NCBI GenBank assembly: GCA_004794655.1
Contig: SMMW01000635.1
Location: 679,001-743,000, forward strand
Origin: Marisa cornuarietis
Taxonomy: Eukaryota; Mollusca; Gastropoda; Architaenioglossa; Ampullariidae
DNA: 64,000 nucleotides
Reading direction: 5' to 3'
Part shown: one piece after another, positions 48,701-60,930 of the stretch
Numbering within the stretch: the stretch's first letter is position 1
Layout: every line of letters starts with the position of its first letter
The notes under the pieces: generated by a model
What the model saw: the letters and a program-made list of their open reading frames with translations, nothing else
The model's database searches: none
Told to the model about the DNA's origin: nothing
Program-made: the position numbers and the translations under genes

Positions 48701-51700
48701 ATGGCCAAGCAAACGTTTTTGACGCGCATCCTTCTTGTCTGTATTGCAGTAACTCTTGGCATGACCTTCTATCTTGCTTTTACTCCCCTCCAAGAAGCTG
48801 TTTGTACTTGCAGGTACATATAGGAGTTTTTAAAGCTTGATGCCCACATTGTTACTTGGTCTCCAAATTTTGTAATAGAAATATTATAATAAATTAAATT
48901 TCAAAGTATTGTATGAATGTTATAGCAAGGAACTTTAGTCAGAGATCTATGCATATGTTAAAGGTTTGGGTAACTTTTTCTCAGGGATGACAGAAGGGAG
49001 TGTGGGGAATATTGGAATGCTTTAAAAGTTGACTTTATTTGTCACATTGTTTATGTGCAGATTAACATGTGGATAAAATATCTTAGTTGACTTTGTGATA
49101 GAGGCTCTAAACATGTTTTAAAAAACTGTTTAAACAACTGAGAACGACTTTGGGAGGATTTCCATACATGGCAAATATTATAACCTAATGTTATTGTATA
49201 AGTTATAAGGCGAGGTAGAGCAGATCTGTACAGACTTTCTATAGGAAGCTGCTTCTTTACTGCTATGGTAGGGGGTGATGATAGGTTGATGAAAGTTCTT
49301 GCATACACTGTGTTCAATGGTTTGCTTTGCTGGTTGATGCACCTTAAGTGGCTTGTATTACCTTAGTGTGTTTATTACATTTTATTTTGTGTATGTCTAT
49401 ACTGTTTAATACTGTATTATTCTATGTGTATTTTATGTCATGTGTAAAGATCAGTTAAAATTGCTGGGTTTGCTGTTTACCCAGCTGACACTGGTGGTTC
49501 ATTGAGCATTTGCGTGAGGGTTTCTTTTTTAGTAGTACATTCATTGCTAGGTTATAGCTTTAACTTTAAGGAAATTAGTGCTAAGAACTGGCATAGGTTA
49601 TCATCTCTTAGGACAAATACGCATGCAAATTTCATTTGTGTTACACACCTCCAAGTGGTTTGCTTACACAAATAGCAAGATGTTCTACTAATAACATAGT
49701 GAATCCACTTGCAGCTGCATTTGATAGGCTGAAAATGGAAGATTGCTCTTGGATTGAAACACCATAGTACCATATTTTTGTTGTTTTCTTTTTGTCATAT
49801 CAAGTCATGAGGATACTGGAAGAATTACCCAGACTGGATCAGAGGTGCATCCTCGTGATCCTGGAATGGGTCATGATGCAGGAAATCGCGGTCATCGCTT
49901 GGCAGTTCTGGTGCCATTCAGAGATCGGTTTGAAGAGCTGATGGAGTTTGTCCCACATCTTTCCAGTTTCCTCACAAATCAAAATAAGCAGCACAAGATT
50001 GTTATATTGAACCAAGTAGATAAGTACAGGTAATCTGCTGGTAAATAATATAATTATCTAAAATCTTAGTTTAAAGTGATAATGGCACTGGTAGATGTTT
50101 GTGAGTAGGATGAGAAAAAAAAACACTTTGAATCATGAAACAAGGTGCTTTAAGATTTGGAATTAACATAGTTTACTTCACTGATATTCAAAAGTAATTT
50201 TGGAATGACAATAAAGATGAAAGTAAGACCCAGAATGCACTGTTAATATAGCAAAAGACATCTCACTTTTTCTCTTCAAAAGTATTCTCTTTCTTAAATA
50301 GGAAAATTGTGCATTCTGCATCATTTGGAGATAACTGCTGTGTTTTTATAGCAATGATGATGGTTTTCTAATTACAGATTTAATAGAGCTTCTCTCATCA
50401 ATGTGGGTTACCTGGAGATTAAGGCTGAATGTGACCATATTGCTATGCATGATGTTGACCTTTTACCTGTGAATCCTGAGTTGGAATACAACTTTCCTGA
50501 GCAAGGTCCATACCACCTGGCTGCTCCTCACCTGCATCCATTGTACCACTACAAAACTTTTGTTGGGGGCATTTTGCTTATCAGGAATGAGCACTTTGAA
50601 ATGGTAATAGTTTGATTCCTCACCCAGTGTGCACAAAAGTGAGTTTATTGTTCATAGTGTATCACAGACTGACATTTTCATGTATTTTCACACAATACAA
50701 AAACAACTGCATCTGACTTTACTGGCCCAGTCTAAATTTAACACAGAAGAATGACAAAAGCATCAAACATGTGCGTCACAGACACTGTCCAAGAATCTTG
50801 GAATCAAAAACAAATTCAGTTTGATTCTGTGCACATAAAATACAGTGGCATACCAAACAAAAAAGAAAGACAATATTCTTTCCAACAGTTTGGTTCTTGT
50901 TTAGCTTTGGCTTTTCCTGCAGTTGCACAGTTTGTGACCTACAGAAGCTAAAAGAAGAAAAAAGTCATTCACAAACCATACAGTAGAATGATTTGCCATT
51001 TATATGACAAAGTCCTGATATCACTTGGCAAATGACATCTTCTAAATATACATAAAGTCTTGACATTGCTCAGCTCAAAACTGCTCAGTGTAGGTGTTGC
51101 TTCTGAGGGCTGACTGGTTGTTTTTTCTCTGGGCTAGAAGCATTTTGCTTTGGCTCACCTGCCTGGACCTCTGTGCAAGCTATACTGTACCATTATAACA
51201 AAGTTACATAATTAGTTACTGCCTTAATGTAAATCAGTTTTTCTTTTGTTTTTAGGACAAAAGATATATATTCAGTACAAATTACATAATGAAAAAGTCA
51301 TTAACAAGAATTTGTGACTCTTGGAACAGCAAACAGAAAAAAGTGTTCACTGCACCTTTCTTGGAAGGTACAGTTTCCACTTCTTCAAACATATTTCAAC
51401 TGTGTGGTTTTGTGGCACTAAAGGAAATGCAAAACTTGTCAGGTGGTCAGAAGCTATAGGATCAGCTTCCCTTCTTGAACTTTCTATAAACTTTTTTTGT
51501 TTTTTTCATTATTTTCATTTTTTGAGTTCTCTTATTGCAGCTGAATGGTCTTTCAAACCGCTACTGGGGATGGGGCCGAGAGGATGATGAATTTTATGTT
51601 CGTATGAAAAAGGCAGGATTGCAAGTAAGTATAGAATGCTCTGCTTTTAAATTTTGAGCAATTACATCTGCATTAAAAGGAGTTTAAATATTTAAGTTTT

Positions 51701-52833
51701 GGCACAAAACCAAGAATTTCTTTTAGCTTGTTGTTCATTCAAGTTTCATATAAAGAGGGGCATATGCTGCAGCTTACTTATCTTGATAATATGTGTTTAA
51801 AATGAGGTGCAGTGACAGGAAATAACGTTGTGAGCTACAAGCTAATGGTAGTCACCATTTACACAGGTCAGCCGTCCTGGAAACCTTACGACAGGATACA
51901 AGTCTTTCAAGCATATTCATGACAAGCGAAAACGACTTAGAGATAATTACCGGTATTTTGATCAAAGGGAGGTAAGTTGATGCCTGCTATTTATTTCATT
52001 TTCGGAGGGGGGATTATTTTTCCCTAAGCTTATAATGTGCCAGTATCTCTCCATCTGTTCGTGTGCTTTACTCATGAGTGTATGCTCGGGGAAAAGAGAT
52101 GGCTTTGGGTGCTCAGGTGCTGCTATGCATCTTTAATTCTTTTAGAGTTTTGTGTGGGATTTCAATGGTCTTGCATGAGCCGCTTAAGGAGCAGAATAAA
52201 AAGTGGGGGGGAATTGGTGTTTTACACCGAGCCAGTAACTAAGACTATATCACGAAAAACCAGCCAGCCCTGCCAGATTCAGAGAAAGAACAGAATGTCC
52301 GACAAGATCTCAACCCAGAATAGCCAATCCGCACTGTATTGGTGAAAGCCGCTAAACATTACACTACTGAACCATGTAAGAACAAAAAGGGGGACAAGTT
52401 TGCATAGTTGTAGATTGACTTTTCACCTAACTTCCAACAGTATTTAGATTTGGGGCACATTATGTTGACTTTTTATTTTTCCTTAACTCTTCACACTTAA
52501 TACTTTTTTCATGTATTTCTGCAAAGTATTATCAATAAAATGTTTTTAATATTTAGTATATGTGTAAAACGTTTATGCCTAACTATATTTCATTTTGTAA
52601 TTGCCAGTTAAAACATGCTTTTTCAGAAAACTAAGCGGCTAGACCGTGAAACTGGTTTGGCTACAGTGAACTATACATTAGACAGCCGACGAGAAATAAC
52701 AATAGACACTTACCCTGTCACCATACTTAACATAATGCTAGACTGTGACATAGAAAAGACACCTTGGTGTCTGAGACCTGAGGATCATGAGTGGTATTTG
52801 AAACAGAGAGACCAGCAGGGGGAAGTTCACTGA
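48701..52833 (+). CDS. B4GALT7: Beta-1,4-galactosyltransferase 7 (xylosylprotein 4-beta-galactosyltransferase), complete
   Basis: Transfers galactose to xylose in the tetrasaccharide linker of proteoglycans; a Golgi type II membrane enzyme. Six exons: 48701-48813, 49805-50029, 50378-50603, 51541-51624, 51867-51971 and 52627-52833 (TGA). The total of 960 bases gives 319 residues, close to the 327 of the human enzyme. Phases agree at every junction. Exon 1 codes for a short cytoplasmic end and a membrane anchor ('[18 protein letters not shown]'). Later come '[16 protein letters not shown]', 'VLNQVD'-like '[13 protein letters not shown]', the DxD motif in '[12 protein letters not shown]', '[13 protein letters not shown]', the acceptor-binding '[11 protein letters not shown]', and 'LNIMLDCD' near the C-terminus. 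The ATG at 48,701 is the only one in frame after a TAG at 48,659. An out-of-frame ATG lies four bases earlier. Confidence 0.97.
52195..52385 (+). mobile_element. SINE copy in the last intron of B4GALT7
   Basis: Same block order as the copy at 47.66 kb ('gtgttttacaccgagccagt', 'agagaaagaacagaatgtcc', 'cgcactgtattggtgaaagc'), ending 'acactactgaacca'. Same orientation as the gene. Confidence 0.8.
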
Positions 52834-55800
52834 GTGCTTCCAGATGTGGCTACTACCATTATTCTAATGATTTTATAATTCACCAGAACCTTGTAATCAT
52901 GATTGTTGTTCATTATCTTCTTTTTTCCAATTTCTGCATGAAGTCAGTCAGGGCTTCTGCTAACGCCAAAAATTGTGTACAGTACGCATTAAAAGTTTGG
53001 AGGACCCCTTCAATTTTCATCAATGGTGTCCCAGGGGACCCCTTCAAATTTGGGTGAAGAACAGATACAAAACTGGGTATGTGTAGTGTATGACATCGTA
53101 GCCCAATCTACTGTTGTCCTCTGCTACAAGGTGAGAGTAACTTCCCTTGCACTCGTTGACAGCTTGGTTAAAATCATATTTTTCATATTGTAAAGGGACC
53201 CCTTAGAGTTAGCCTGGGACCCCTTAGAAATCTGAAGAAGGGGTCCCTGGGACCCCAAAGAATTTAGCCTTAGCAGAAGCCCTGTCTGCTGACTACAATG
53301 CTACCAAATGAAGGGTTGATTATGATCCAAAACCCCAAATTTTGTTATTTAAAAGAGCTGGAGGAAATTATTTGATTTTGATGAGGAATGGACTGTCAAG
53401 AAGCAAAAGATCTGATTAGTGTTCCTCTTTGTGTGCCTGGGACTATAAAAACCTTGCTTGCTTAGAACGGCAAAGGTTATGAAATGCGTGTTTGTTAAAA
53501 TAACACATCAGTGTCTTCAGAGAAGTCTGGCAACCTTCATTAATGATCGGATTTTTTTTTTAATCTCAGGGCATAAAAATTGCCATTCCAGAATTTTTTT
53601 TTTATCTACATTTAATGTAGCTGAATTGTGGTTTTATAGTCACATAGTGTAGGGAGATCTGTAGTAGGGTAGATGTTAGTACATGATCTCATCAAGCCAT
53701 TTTCCTTGCATTAGAGTAAATGTTGGTGTCTGCATATCGGGAAAAGATATTTAATCTGTGTATTACATCCTGAGTAAAACGTTGAGATACTAATGACAGG
53801 ATAACCAATATAGTGATAAGATTTTCTATTGGTATTTCATAGCTGCAGTTTGAATTCTTTAATGGTGCTAATGTTTTGGTGAAGGTACTTATATAAATCA
53901 TTTGTCATTGTTGTGCATAAATAACCACCCCACATCACTACATTATAATTACTCTTTGGCGGAGTATACAATGTTCATGCTGTATAACTTTTGATCATTA
54001 ATTGATATGGACAAATCAACACAATTGAGCTGTAGCAACCTCCGGTGCAAACTGTATAGGAAGGGCTAAACAGAGTATCAGGTGATTGATAATATGTACT
54101 GTTATAATTTGTAAATGAAGATTGGGTATTACACATCCCAGTACTAGAATAGGTATAATTCTTAATACTGCATGCTTGCTCGTTCCCTAGACAATCTGGA
54201 TGAAGACATACATTGTGAAAGATTCATTGAAACATATTTGAAGAGATTATATTGCTCCCACTGTGATGGTTGTTTAGTGGAGTAGTTTTTTTGCACTGAA
54301 CATTTGTTCAACCTTTAAATGCTTCATGACAAATATTTGTTACCTCAAAAAAAAAAAAAAAAATTTGTAAGGTTATGTTATTGACTTTTATTTTTCCTGA
54401 TATATAATTTTCAGAAGTCATCTAAGGGAAAAGTGTTGATAATGATTTGTGTTTTAATAGTAATGTTGATTGTAAGCATGGTTTGCCATTTCAGTATTGA
54501 TTTTATTCATAAGGTACTTTAATGTCACTTTTCACTTTGATAATCAGTAATTTAGCAGGTTTTTTTGTTTTGTTTTTCGTCTTAACCTCTTCTCATCCCA
54601 ATTATTTCTTCACAATTGTGTCCAGATAATGAACAGTTTGCACAGTTGTTTTGACAGAATGCTGTTTGCATCTCACCTGTTTATTGGTGTGTGTACTTTA
54701 CTGTTGTACAGATATTGGGTACACATCAAATGTGATAAGTTAACTTTATTAGGAAGTAGCTGCTCCAAGTTACCTTGGCAAAGAGTTTTTGAAGGGCAGG
54801 ATGAGATTTTTAAATAGACTAATAGTGTGATACTCTCTACAGTGTTTTTCGCTGTACATTTGAAGGAAAGGGTTATGTGCTTGACTCCACCTGCAGTTGT
54901 CAGTCGGTGTATATGGCATAGGTGTCATAGCTGTGGCAACATGTTTAAACAGTAGAATTCATCAACAGATTGGACTTGAAAAAACAATTATTGGTATTGT
55001 TGATTACATGAATTTACTGAGGTCTGGAACAAATATTGTTGTTTATCTGGCTTGTATAAAATATTACTACTGTGTTCATACAACAATGAACCAAAGATAT
55101 TTTCATAGCTTGTGGATTTCATTAATGATGTTTGTGTGCAGAGCATACTTGGTCACAATCAAGCATAATCTTGCCTTTTTTAACGAAACAATCCAGCAAA
55201 ATCTTTTACATATTTATTGTTGAAAAGAACTAATAAACAAATCGACATAAATGCAATAACAGCATCCCACAGCAAAGAATATGTGTCAGAGAATACCATC
55301 ATGGTTGCTGTCATTTAGGTCAGCTCTACTATGGTGATAAAGGAAAATGTAAATCTCTGTTGACAACATGAACTTAAATCTACAAAATTGTAACTGAAGA
55401 TGGAAGTGAACTTGAATTTTGGATCCAGGGATGAACCTTGGAATAGTCCATGGAATATATTGTTGAATATGAGCATGAACACTTGGTATGAACATTAACC
55501 TATTCGGGTCAACTGCTGCCTTGATATCACCTTTCTACCCACTCAGTAGTCATATATTAATAGTGTACAGTTAACTGCAGCTACAGTATTGTAATGACTT
55601 GATAATTCACCAGAACCTCTTAATCATGATTATTGGGGAGCCACTACTAATGTAACCTAAAATATATTTCCACAAATACCAGCGATTCTGAATGCTCCCT
55701 AGCCTACATGTTAATCAGATGACCTAGTGGTGCTTCAACATACACATATTCATGCCGACAGACTACACTACCTAAACACGATTAGTGAAATTGACATGGA

Positions 55801-56999
55801 ATGCTATCTTTATGCAATTCTTATAATTTTTACATCATCACAGTGATGTTCATTAAGATCCTATGTTACTGGTCATAATCTGCAGTAGGTTGAGTCATGT
55901 GGTCACATGAAAAATGTGACAAAAGTAAACACTTCTTCCAAAACATACAAAATCTGAAATCTAAAATTATTAATCGCAAAATGTTAGATACTTTGCTATT
56001 TCATCCCTTGGCAATCTTTGCAGATGACAGGGTGTGTGAAAAAGAAATTATTAGAATTAAAACAATGACTTTTAAGGCTTTTAAAGTATTGAATTTGCTC
56101 TTTCATCGTGAGCAAGGTTGTTTCTACACTTATGTTTCATTGTGTGAAGTGTTTTTGTGGGGTGGGAGAAGGCTTTCTTTACATTTAAGATTTAGTCAAA
56201 ATGGGGAGACTTGTTACCTGGTGGTTAGTGCATACAGTTTTGAAGCAATATGCTGTTGCTTCATGCCCTGTTCAGTCCTATGGCTAGAAAGCATCTTCCA
56301 CTCAGCAACTGTTTTAGCAGAAACCGGTATCTAGTTTATCAGGGAAGGTATAGATGGCTGGGCTCAGCCTTCCACATGCCATTCCTTATTTAAGATGGCC
56401 ATAAAATTCATAGGCTCGTACGTGCATACAATGTTTCAGTGCTAAAACAGCTAGTACTAAAAATCCCATTTCCTGCAAGGAAAAAAGACCACTATTGCAG
56501 GCACTGTATCTGTACCAAAAACATTGATGATAATAAAAAGCACTTACAAAGTGCGTTCCTCTGCTTAGCATAGAATTCAGTGGGCTTGAACAAAAGATCA
56601 GCATACAAAACAAATACAGTAGCATAATTTGCTATAAACATAGCAAAAGAGGGTGACTGATTTAAACGACCACGAGGTATTCATGAATGAGGTTCGTCCT
56701 AACGTCAGCCTTTAACTCTTCAGAAGTGGTCACCTTGCAAAGCAATACACACAAAGCCTTCAAATGAAACAAGGGGTCCCTCGAAACAAACACATTTTCA
56801 CTGCTTTTTCCGATAAATATTTGGTATACAACAAAATACTTTATTAATCACAAGAAATTTTATTATATCACAAGAAATTGAAGATTAATCACATAGATAT
56901 CTTTTTCTTTTATATCGATAAATTATCTTTCATCATCATCAGTGTGATCATAGCATCCTAAATTTGCAAACCAATTAGTCTTTGTGTCCATCTCATTGA
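52834..56999. other. Downstream of B4GALT7, no further gene recognised
   Basis: Probably 3' untranslated region at first; the first plain AATAAA on this strand is at 55,232-55,237, which would make a long untranslated region, so the true end is uncertain. Frames such as 54,897-55,223 and 55,897-56,334 have AT-driven composition and no known motif. AT-rich, otherwise unremarkable. Confidence 0.5.
52949..53284. mobile_element. MITE-like element in the B4GALT7 3' region
   Basis: The ends 'cagggcttctgctaa' (left) and 'ttagcagaagccctg' (right) are perfect inverted repeats. Inside, 'ggaccccttcaa', 'ggggacccctt' and 'aaggggtccctgggacccc' form further inner inverted repeats. About 336 bases without coding capacity. 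The TIR start CAGGG recalls hAT elements, but I could not read a clear 8-base target duplication. Confidence 0.75.
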
Positions 57000-57000
57000 G

Positions 57001-57545
57001 CTATGAGCTAATGTTTAGACACTTTTCATTTGTCTCATTAGTGCTGGGGTTTAAATGTTTCTCCTCGAGGCAACTTCTACGAGAAGACTTTATTAGGTTT
57101 TGATGGCTGAAGCCCCCTCTCACAGCCTGCATTGTGGTATAGCATAAGGAGGCACAACTTTCCAAGAACCAGCAAATTGGAAAATGAATCCCTGTAAAAA
57201 TCAAATAACAGTTTAAAGAGCTTGTGGAATCACTACGATATGCTTTCTGCATTACAGTTTCTTTGACCACAATCCATTCCTCTAAACATGCTGCTTTGTC
57301 AAGCAAGATTTTACTGAATTTTCTGCCCACTTGTGCTGGTTTTCAGAAGAAATCTGTTAAGATATAAGTCTCCATAGGGTGTTCTGTCTTCTGCAGACAG
57401 GAAAAAGATGGGGCGCATGAAAAGAACTGAAAATGCAGATGCAACATCAACTGCATCTTTTGGGAGCCTGTCATTGCACATTGTCGCAAAAGCAACCCTG
57501 ACAGCTTCTATGTCCTGTGATGTTTTATCAAGTTTGTAACACGTT
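57001..57545 (-). mobile_element. hAT-like transposase remnant (ZNF862-type C-terminus), minus strand
   Basis: The reverse complement from 57,545 reads open as 'DKTSQDIEAVRVAFATMCND' and 'RTPYGDLYLNRFLLKTS'. After a frame change it continues with 'AACLEEWIVVKETVMQ', 'TTMQAVRGGFSHQNLIKSS' and 'RRSCLEEKHLNPSTNETNEK'. The 'RGFSxxNxIK' pattern, where a Cys-Glu-Arg-Gly-Phe-Ser block would be expected, is the hallmark of the hAT C-terminal dimerisation region, also found in ZNF862-like proteins. Here Glu is replaced and the frame is broken, so it is a remnant. Confidence 0.6.
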
Positions 57546-58339
57546 ATTTCTAAGTGTTATCTAATACCGCCGGCATAAGTTCCGAAAAGGCCATGAGGAC
57601 AGAAATAAATTAGAATTGAAGAATTTCAGCCTCCAAAGAGTCCCTGTGGTCGGAAGTCTGAATGTCTGCAGCGTCCTCGTTCGATACTTAATTAACACAC
57701 CCGGGGTTGTAAACGCGTCATTCTGATTGTTTTAGGCAACATTACATCTCATGCCTTCGTCCTCGTTCGTTAGGCAAGGCCATTTCTTCAGCCATTCACA
57801 CTAACTGGATGCGTGGTTTTTTACGAGCGTTCTCTGTCTTAATTTGTCTATTTCGCCATCTTTCGATTCGTTGTCTACATTTTCAGTTCCAACAATGTGT
57901 GCGGCACACTCTGACGAGTTTCTTTTTCTTTCTGTTGTTGTCGATTTCTACTTTCCGGGGCATCTTCTACTGCTCATGTCGTGAACGAAAAGTCAGCGCC
58001 GACAGTCGCGTTCACTTCGTTTTCAACTCGCTTGCTTCCAATACCTTTTGATCTCTCCCGTCCCAAATGTTTTTGCTGTGGGCGCGTCAACAATTTACAT
58101 CCTGGCGCGAAATTTGGAGCAGGTTGCATCAGATAACAACTGGTCAGCTTGAAAAGTCCAGTCATTATAGCATCGATTCTAGTGGGTCGGTTTCAAACCA
58201 GCGCGAAGAATGACAACAATTACTTTTGAAGTGCCGCATCACGTGTTCAAAAGTGCTACGTACGGTATTTTTGCGGGCGCATGGTCGCGCTAACTTTCAG
58301 ACTATGTTTTGTTTGTTTATTTAGTTGGAAAGTGCTTCC

Positions 58340-58535
58340 ACCTTGCGGTGATTTCGCACTATGGGGGGAAAGGGAGGGGGGAGGAAACCGGAGTACCCGG
58401 AGAAACCCCCCGCCGCCCAGCCCTGCGAACAGGTGTGACATACAGAGTATCCCGAGACGAGATCTGAACCCTGAGCCGCTCACTGCAGTGGTGACAAGCG
58501 AGTGTTTTAACCACTACACTACCGGGGGCCCCTAA
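58340..58535 (+). mobile_element. SINE with tRNA-like 3' end, related subfamily
   Basis: Starts 'gatttcgcactatggggg', has 'aaaccggagtacccggag' and 'atcccgagacgagatctgaa', and ends 'accactacactaccgggggc'. The 3' half shares the 'cgagacgag(a/g)(t/g)ctgaacc' and 'gtggtgacaag' blocks with the other SINE family, but the 5' half differs. Confidence 0.65.
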
Positions 58536-58539
58536 TTTC

Positions 58540-60029
58540 AGACTATGCGCCCCTCAGCGAAATTTTGCGGGAATCCTGCAAGGCTGCAGCCTAGAATTAC
58601 CTCTGGAAATGTATCTTTGCCCGGACTCAGTAAAAAAGCGTGCAGAAGCTGAGTTTGACTTCCCATATGTTTGCTCATTTTATTAATTGTTCTTTCTGTA
58701 AACTGTTTCACTTTTTCCAGGTCCTTCAGTTCTCTTTGTAAAACTACCAATAAGTCTTTGTGACCCTGATGTACAAGGATATTTCTATGTGTGATCCTCT
58801 TTTTCCTTCTTTCCCCTTCTACGAGGAGCTTTGAAGGAATAAATAAAATAAGGAAATTAAGGCTCAGTTAGACTGTCATTGAACAGAAATATGAAATCTT
58901 GTTTCAAAGCTTCTGGTAAAGCATAGGCAAAGGTGGCTGTACAGAAATATAATGGCACATGAAACTTGACTTTTACTGGCTCAAATCGACATATGTAAAT
59001 AAGGGAAACTACAAAAAATTTCTCTTTGCAGTCATTTTTACAAAATACAAAAAATGTTGATGAAAAGTCCAATATATCTACAGAAATTTTCCCTGCTGAA
59101 AATTATTTCTTAATAGATATCAATATTTATCTTTTTATTACTGAACATAAATTTAATGATAAATGAAAACATACTATCACAGGTCTTGTTATAATAATTT
59201 TCATTGTTTAATGCTCACCTTTGCAGTGATACCAAAACTTTCAAATGATTTACCTAAAAGTAAATTATGTTTTCACTTCTCAGTTTCAATCCCAAATATC
59301 AAAAGTTAATTAACACTGTATACATATGCTGACTTCCTCTCTGTGTGATCAGAAGTTAATTAACGCTGTATAATTGTGCTGACTTCCTCTCTGTGCCACC
59401 CTTCCTTCTCCTCTGGTCCCCCACCAGTGCTTTTGATCTTTCCAGTCGAACAGTGGGAAACTTTTATGTCTGGCCTCAAAGCCCACTTTTTCAAGAAATA
59501 CCTTTCATAGGCCAGTGAACTCTCCTTCTCTCCAGCAGCTAACAACAACCAACAATGATGCATGTCTGCCAGGAGAGTGCCCTCTCTTGCCTATAATGTT
59601 TAACCACTTCTTGGACCATATAATAAAAGAAACCCTCGAAAACTACCCCTCTTTGCCTGCCACTACATGGTGAAAGGCTTGGTCATTTTAATTAACCACT
59701 ATAGCTATTTACACTGGGTATTTTATGAACTTTTGTTTAAATACAAATTAAGATTAAAAGGTAAACTGCACTTAAATATGCTGAGAGGTGTTACTACTGG
59801 GTTCATCAATCCACCATCTTTCTGCCTATCTATAGATTTTTCGCACAAAGAAAAGCGTCACTGCGGAGGAAAGGGTGTTCCAAAAACCAAAAAGGGGAGG
59901 GTCTGGTGATAGACTTTTTAATATATATATAAAAAAAATGGAAGGGATGGCCCCGGATGGGATGCAATTACTCCCACATTCTGTACACATAAACCAGTTT
60001 GAACAATACTTATTTGACTGGCTTGTCCT
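58540..60029. other. Gene-free stretch
   Basis: No exon recognised. A short tandem duplication of about 55 bases at 59,290-59,395 repeats 'agttaattaac(a/g)ctgtata' and 'gctgacttcctctctgtg'. Otherwise AT-rich sequence. Confidence 0.5.
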
Positions 60030-60154
60030 GAACCTTTAAGAGATTATACGCTTTGGAAGATTTGCAGCCTGAAATAAATTTTCAAATGAAATGAGCAAGC
60101 TCTGAAGCTGGGAGCAGCTGCTGGCTACATCTTTCATCATCCCATGACCTAACA

Positions 60155-60930
60155 CGTAGTTCGAACCATGGACAAAATACCACGTGGTTCCCAATTTGAA
60201 TGTGAAAGAGCAGTTTCTGCTGAATCCGGTGGTATATGACATAGCAGTGTAGATTTCACGATAGCAACCCGCTTCCCGGGTAAAGAGACAGACCCCGTTT
60301 CAAAAGTTGGTACGACCATCCAGATACGATGGGGGCGAACGCAAAATACTCTTCAACTTTGAAATCAAGTAGCTTGAACCAGGTGTAAAATATCACGTGC
60401 TTCCCTATGTGAACGTGAAAGAGCAGTTTCTGCTGAATCCGATGGTATATGGCATGGCAGTGTCGAGTTTATCATAGCCGACCGCTTCTCGGTTAAAGAG
60501 ACCGACCCTGTTTCAAAAAGTTGGTACGAGGGTGCATGCAGTCACAATGGCGGCTAACCAGATAAGTGATGCTAAGGCAGCGGAACAAACTGATGCGACT
60601 CGCTCATTTTGTATTAATATTTCATAATCTACCATGTGTCGTTCTACATAAACAAAATAAGTCACATTTCACACAAACATTTGTCCAATAAGTGTTCAAT
60701 CATTGTGTAGATTTGGGTCAGTGTGTCCCGTTGCCTGGTTAAGCGCCATTGTCACTGCACGCTCGTATCAACTTTTGAAAAAGGGTAGGTCTCTTTGCCA
60801 GGCAAGCGGTTGGCTATCATAAACTCGACACTGCCATGTCATATACCACGGATTCAGCAGAAATTGCTCTTTCACGGCCACCTAGTGAACCACGTGGTAT
60901 TTTGCACGTGGGTCGAGCTTTGTCATTTCA
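60155..60930. mobile_element. Long inverted repeat with an extra direct copy (non-autonomous DNA element)
   Basis: Three copies of a block of about 150-170 bases: two in direct orientation (about 60,165-60,310 and 60,385-60,560) and one inverted (about 60,735-60,905). Each contains 'gaaagagcagtttctgctga' (or close variants), 'atggcagtgtcgagttta' and 'aaagagacc(g/t)accc'. The second and third copies form an inverted repeat around about 180 bases. No coding capacity. Confidence 0.7.

Noticed and set aside
48607..48840. Alternative protein starting upstream of B4GALT7
   Set aside because: This frame overlaps exon 1 but ends in the wrong phase for exon 2; only the frame from 48,701 gives the membrane anchor and joins correctly.
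55897..56334. A 145-codon gene downstream of B4GALT7
   Set aside because: No motif, no splice context and AT-driven composition; likely a chance frame.
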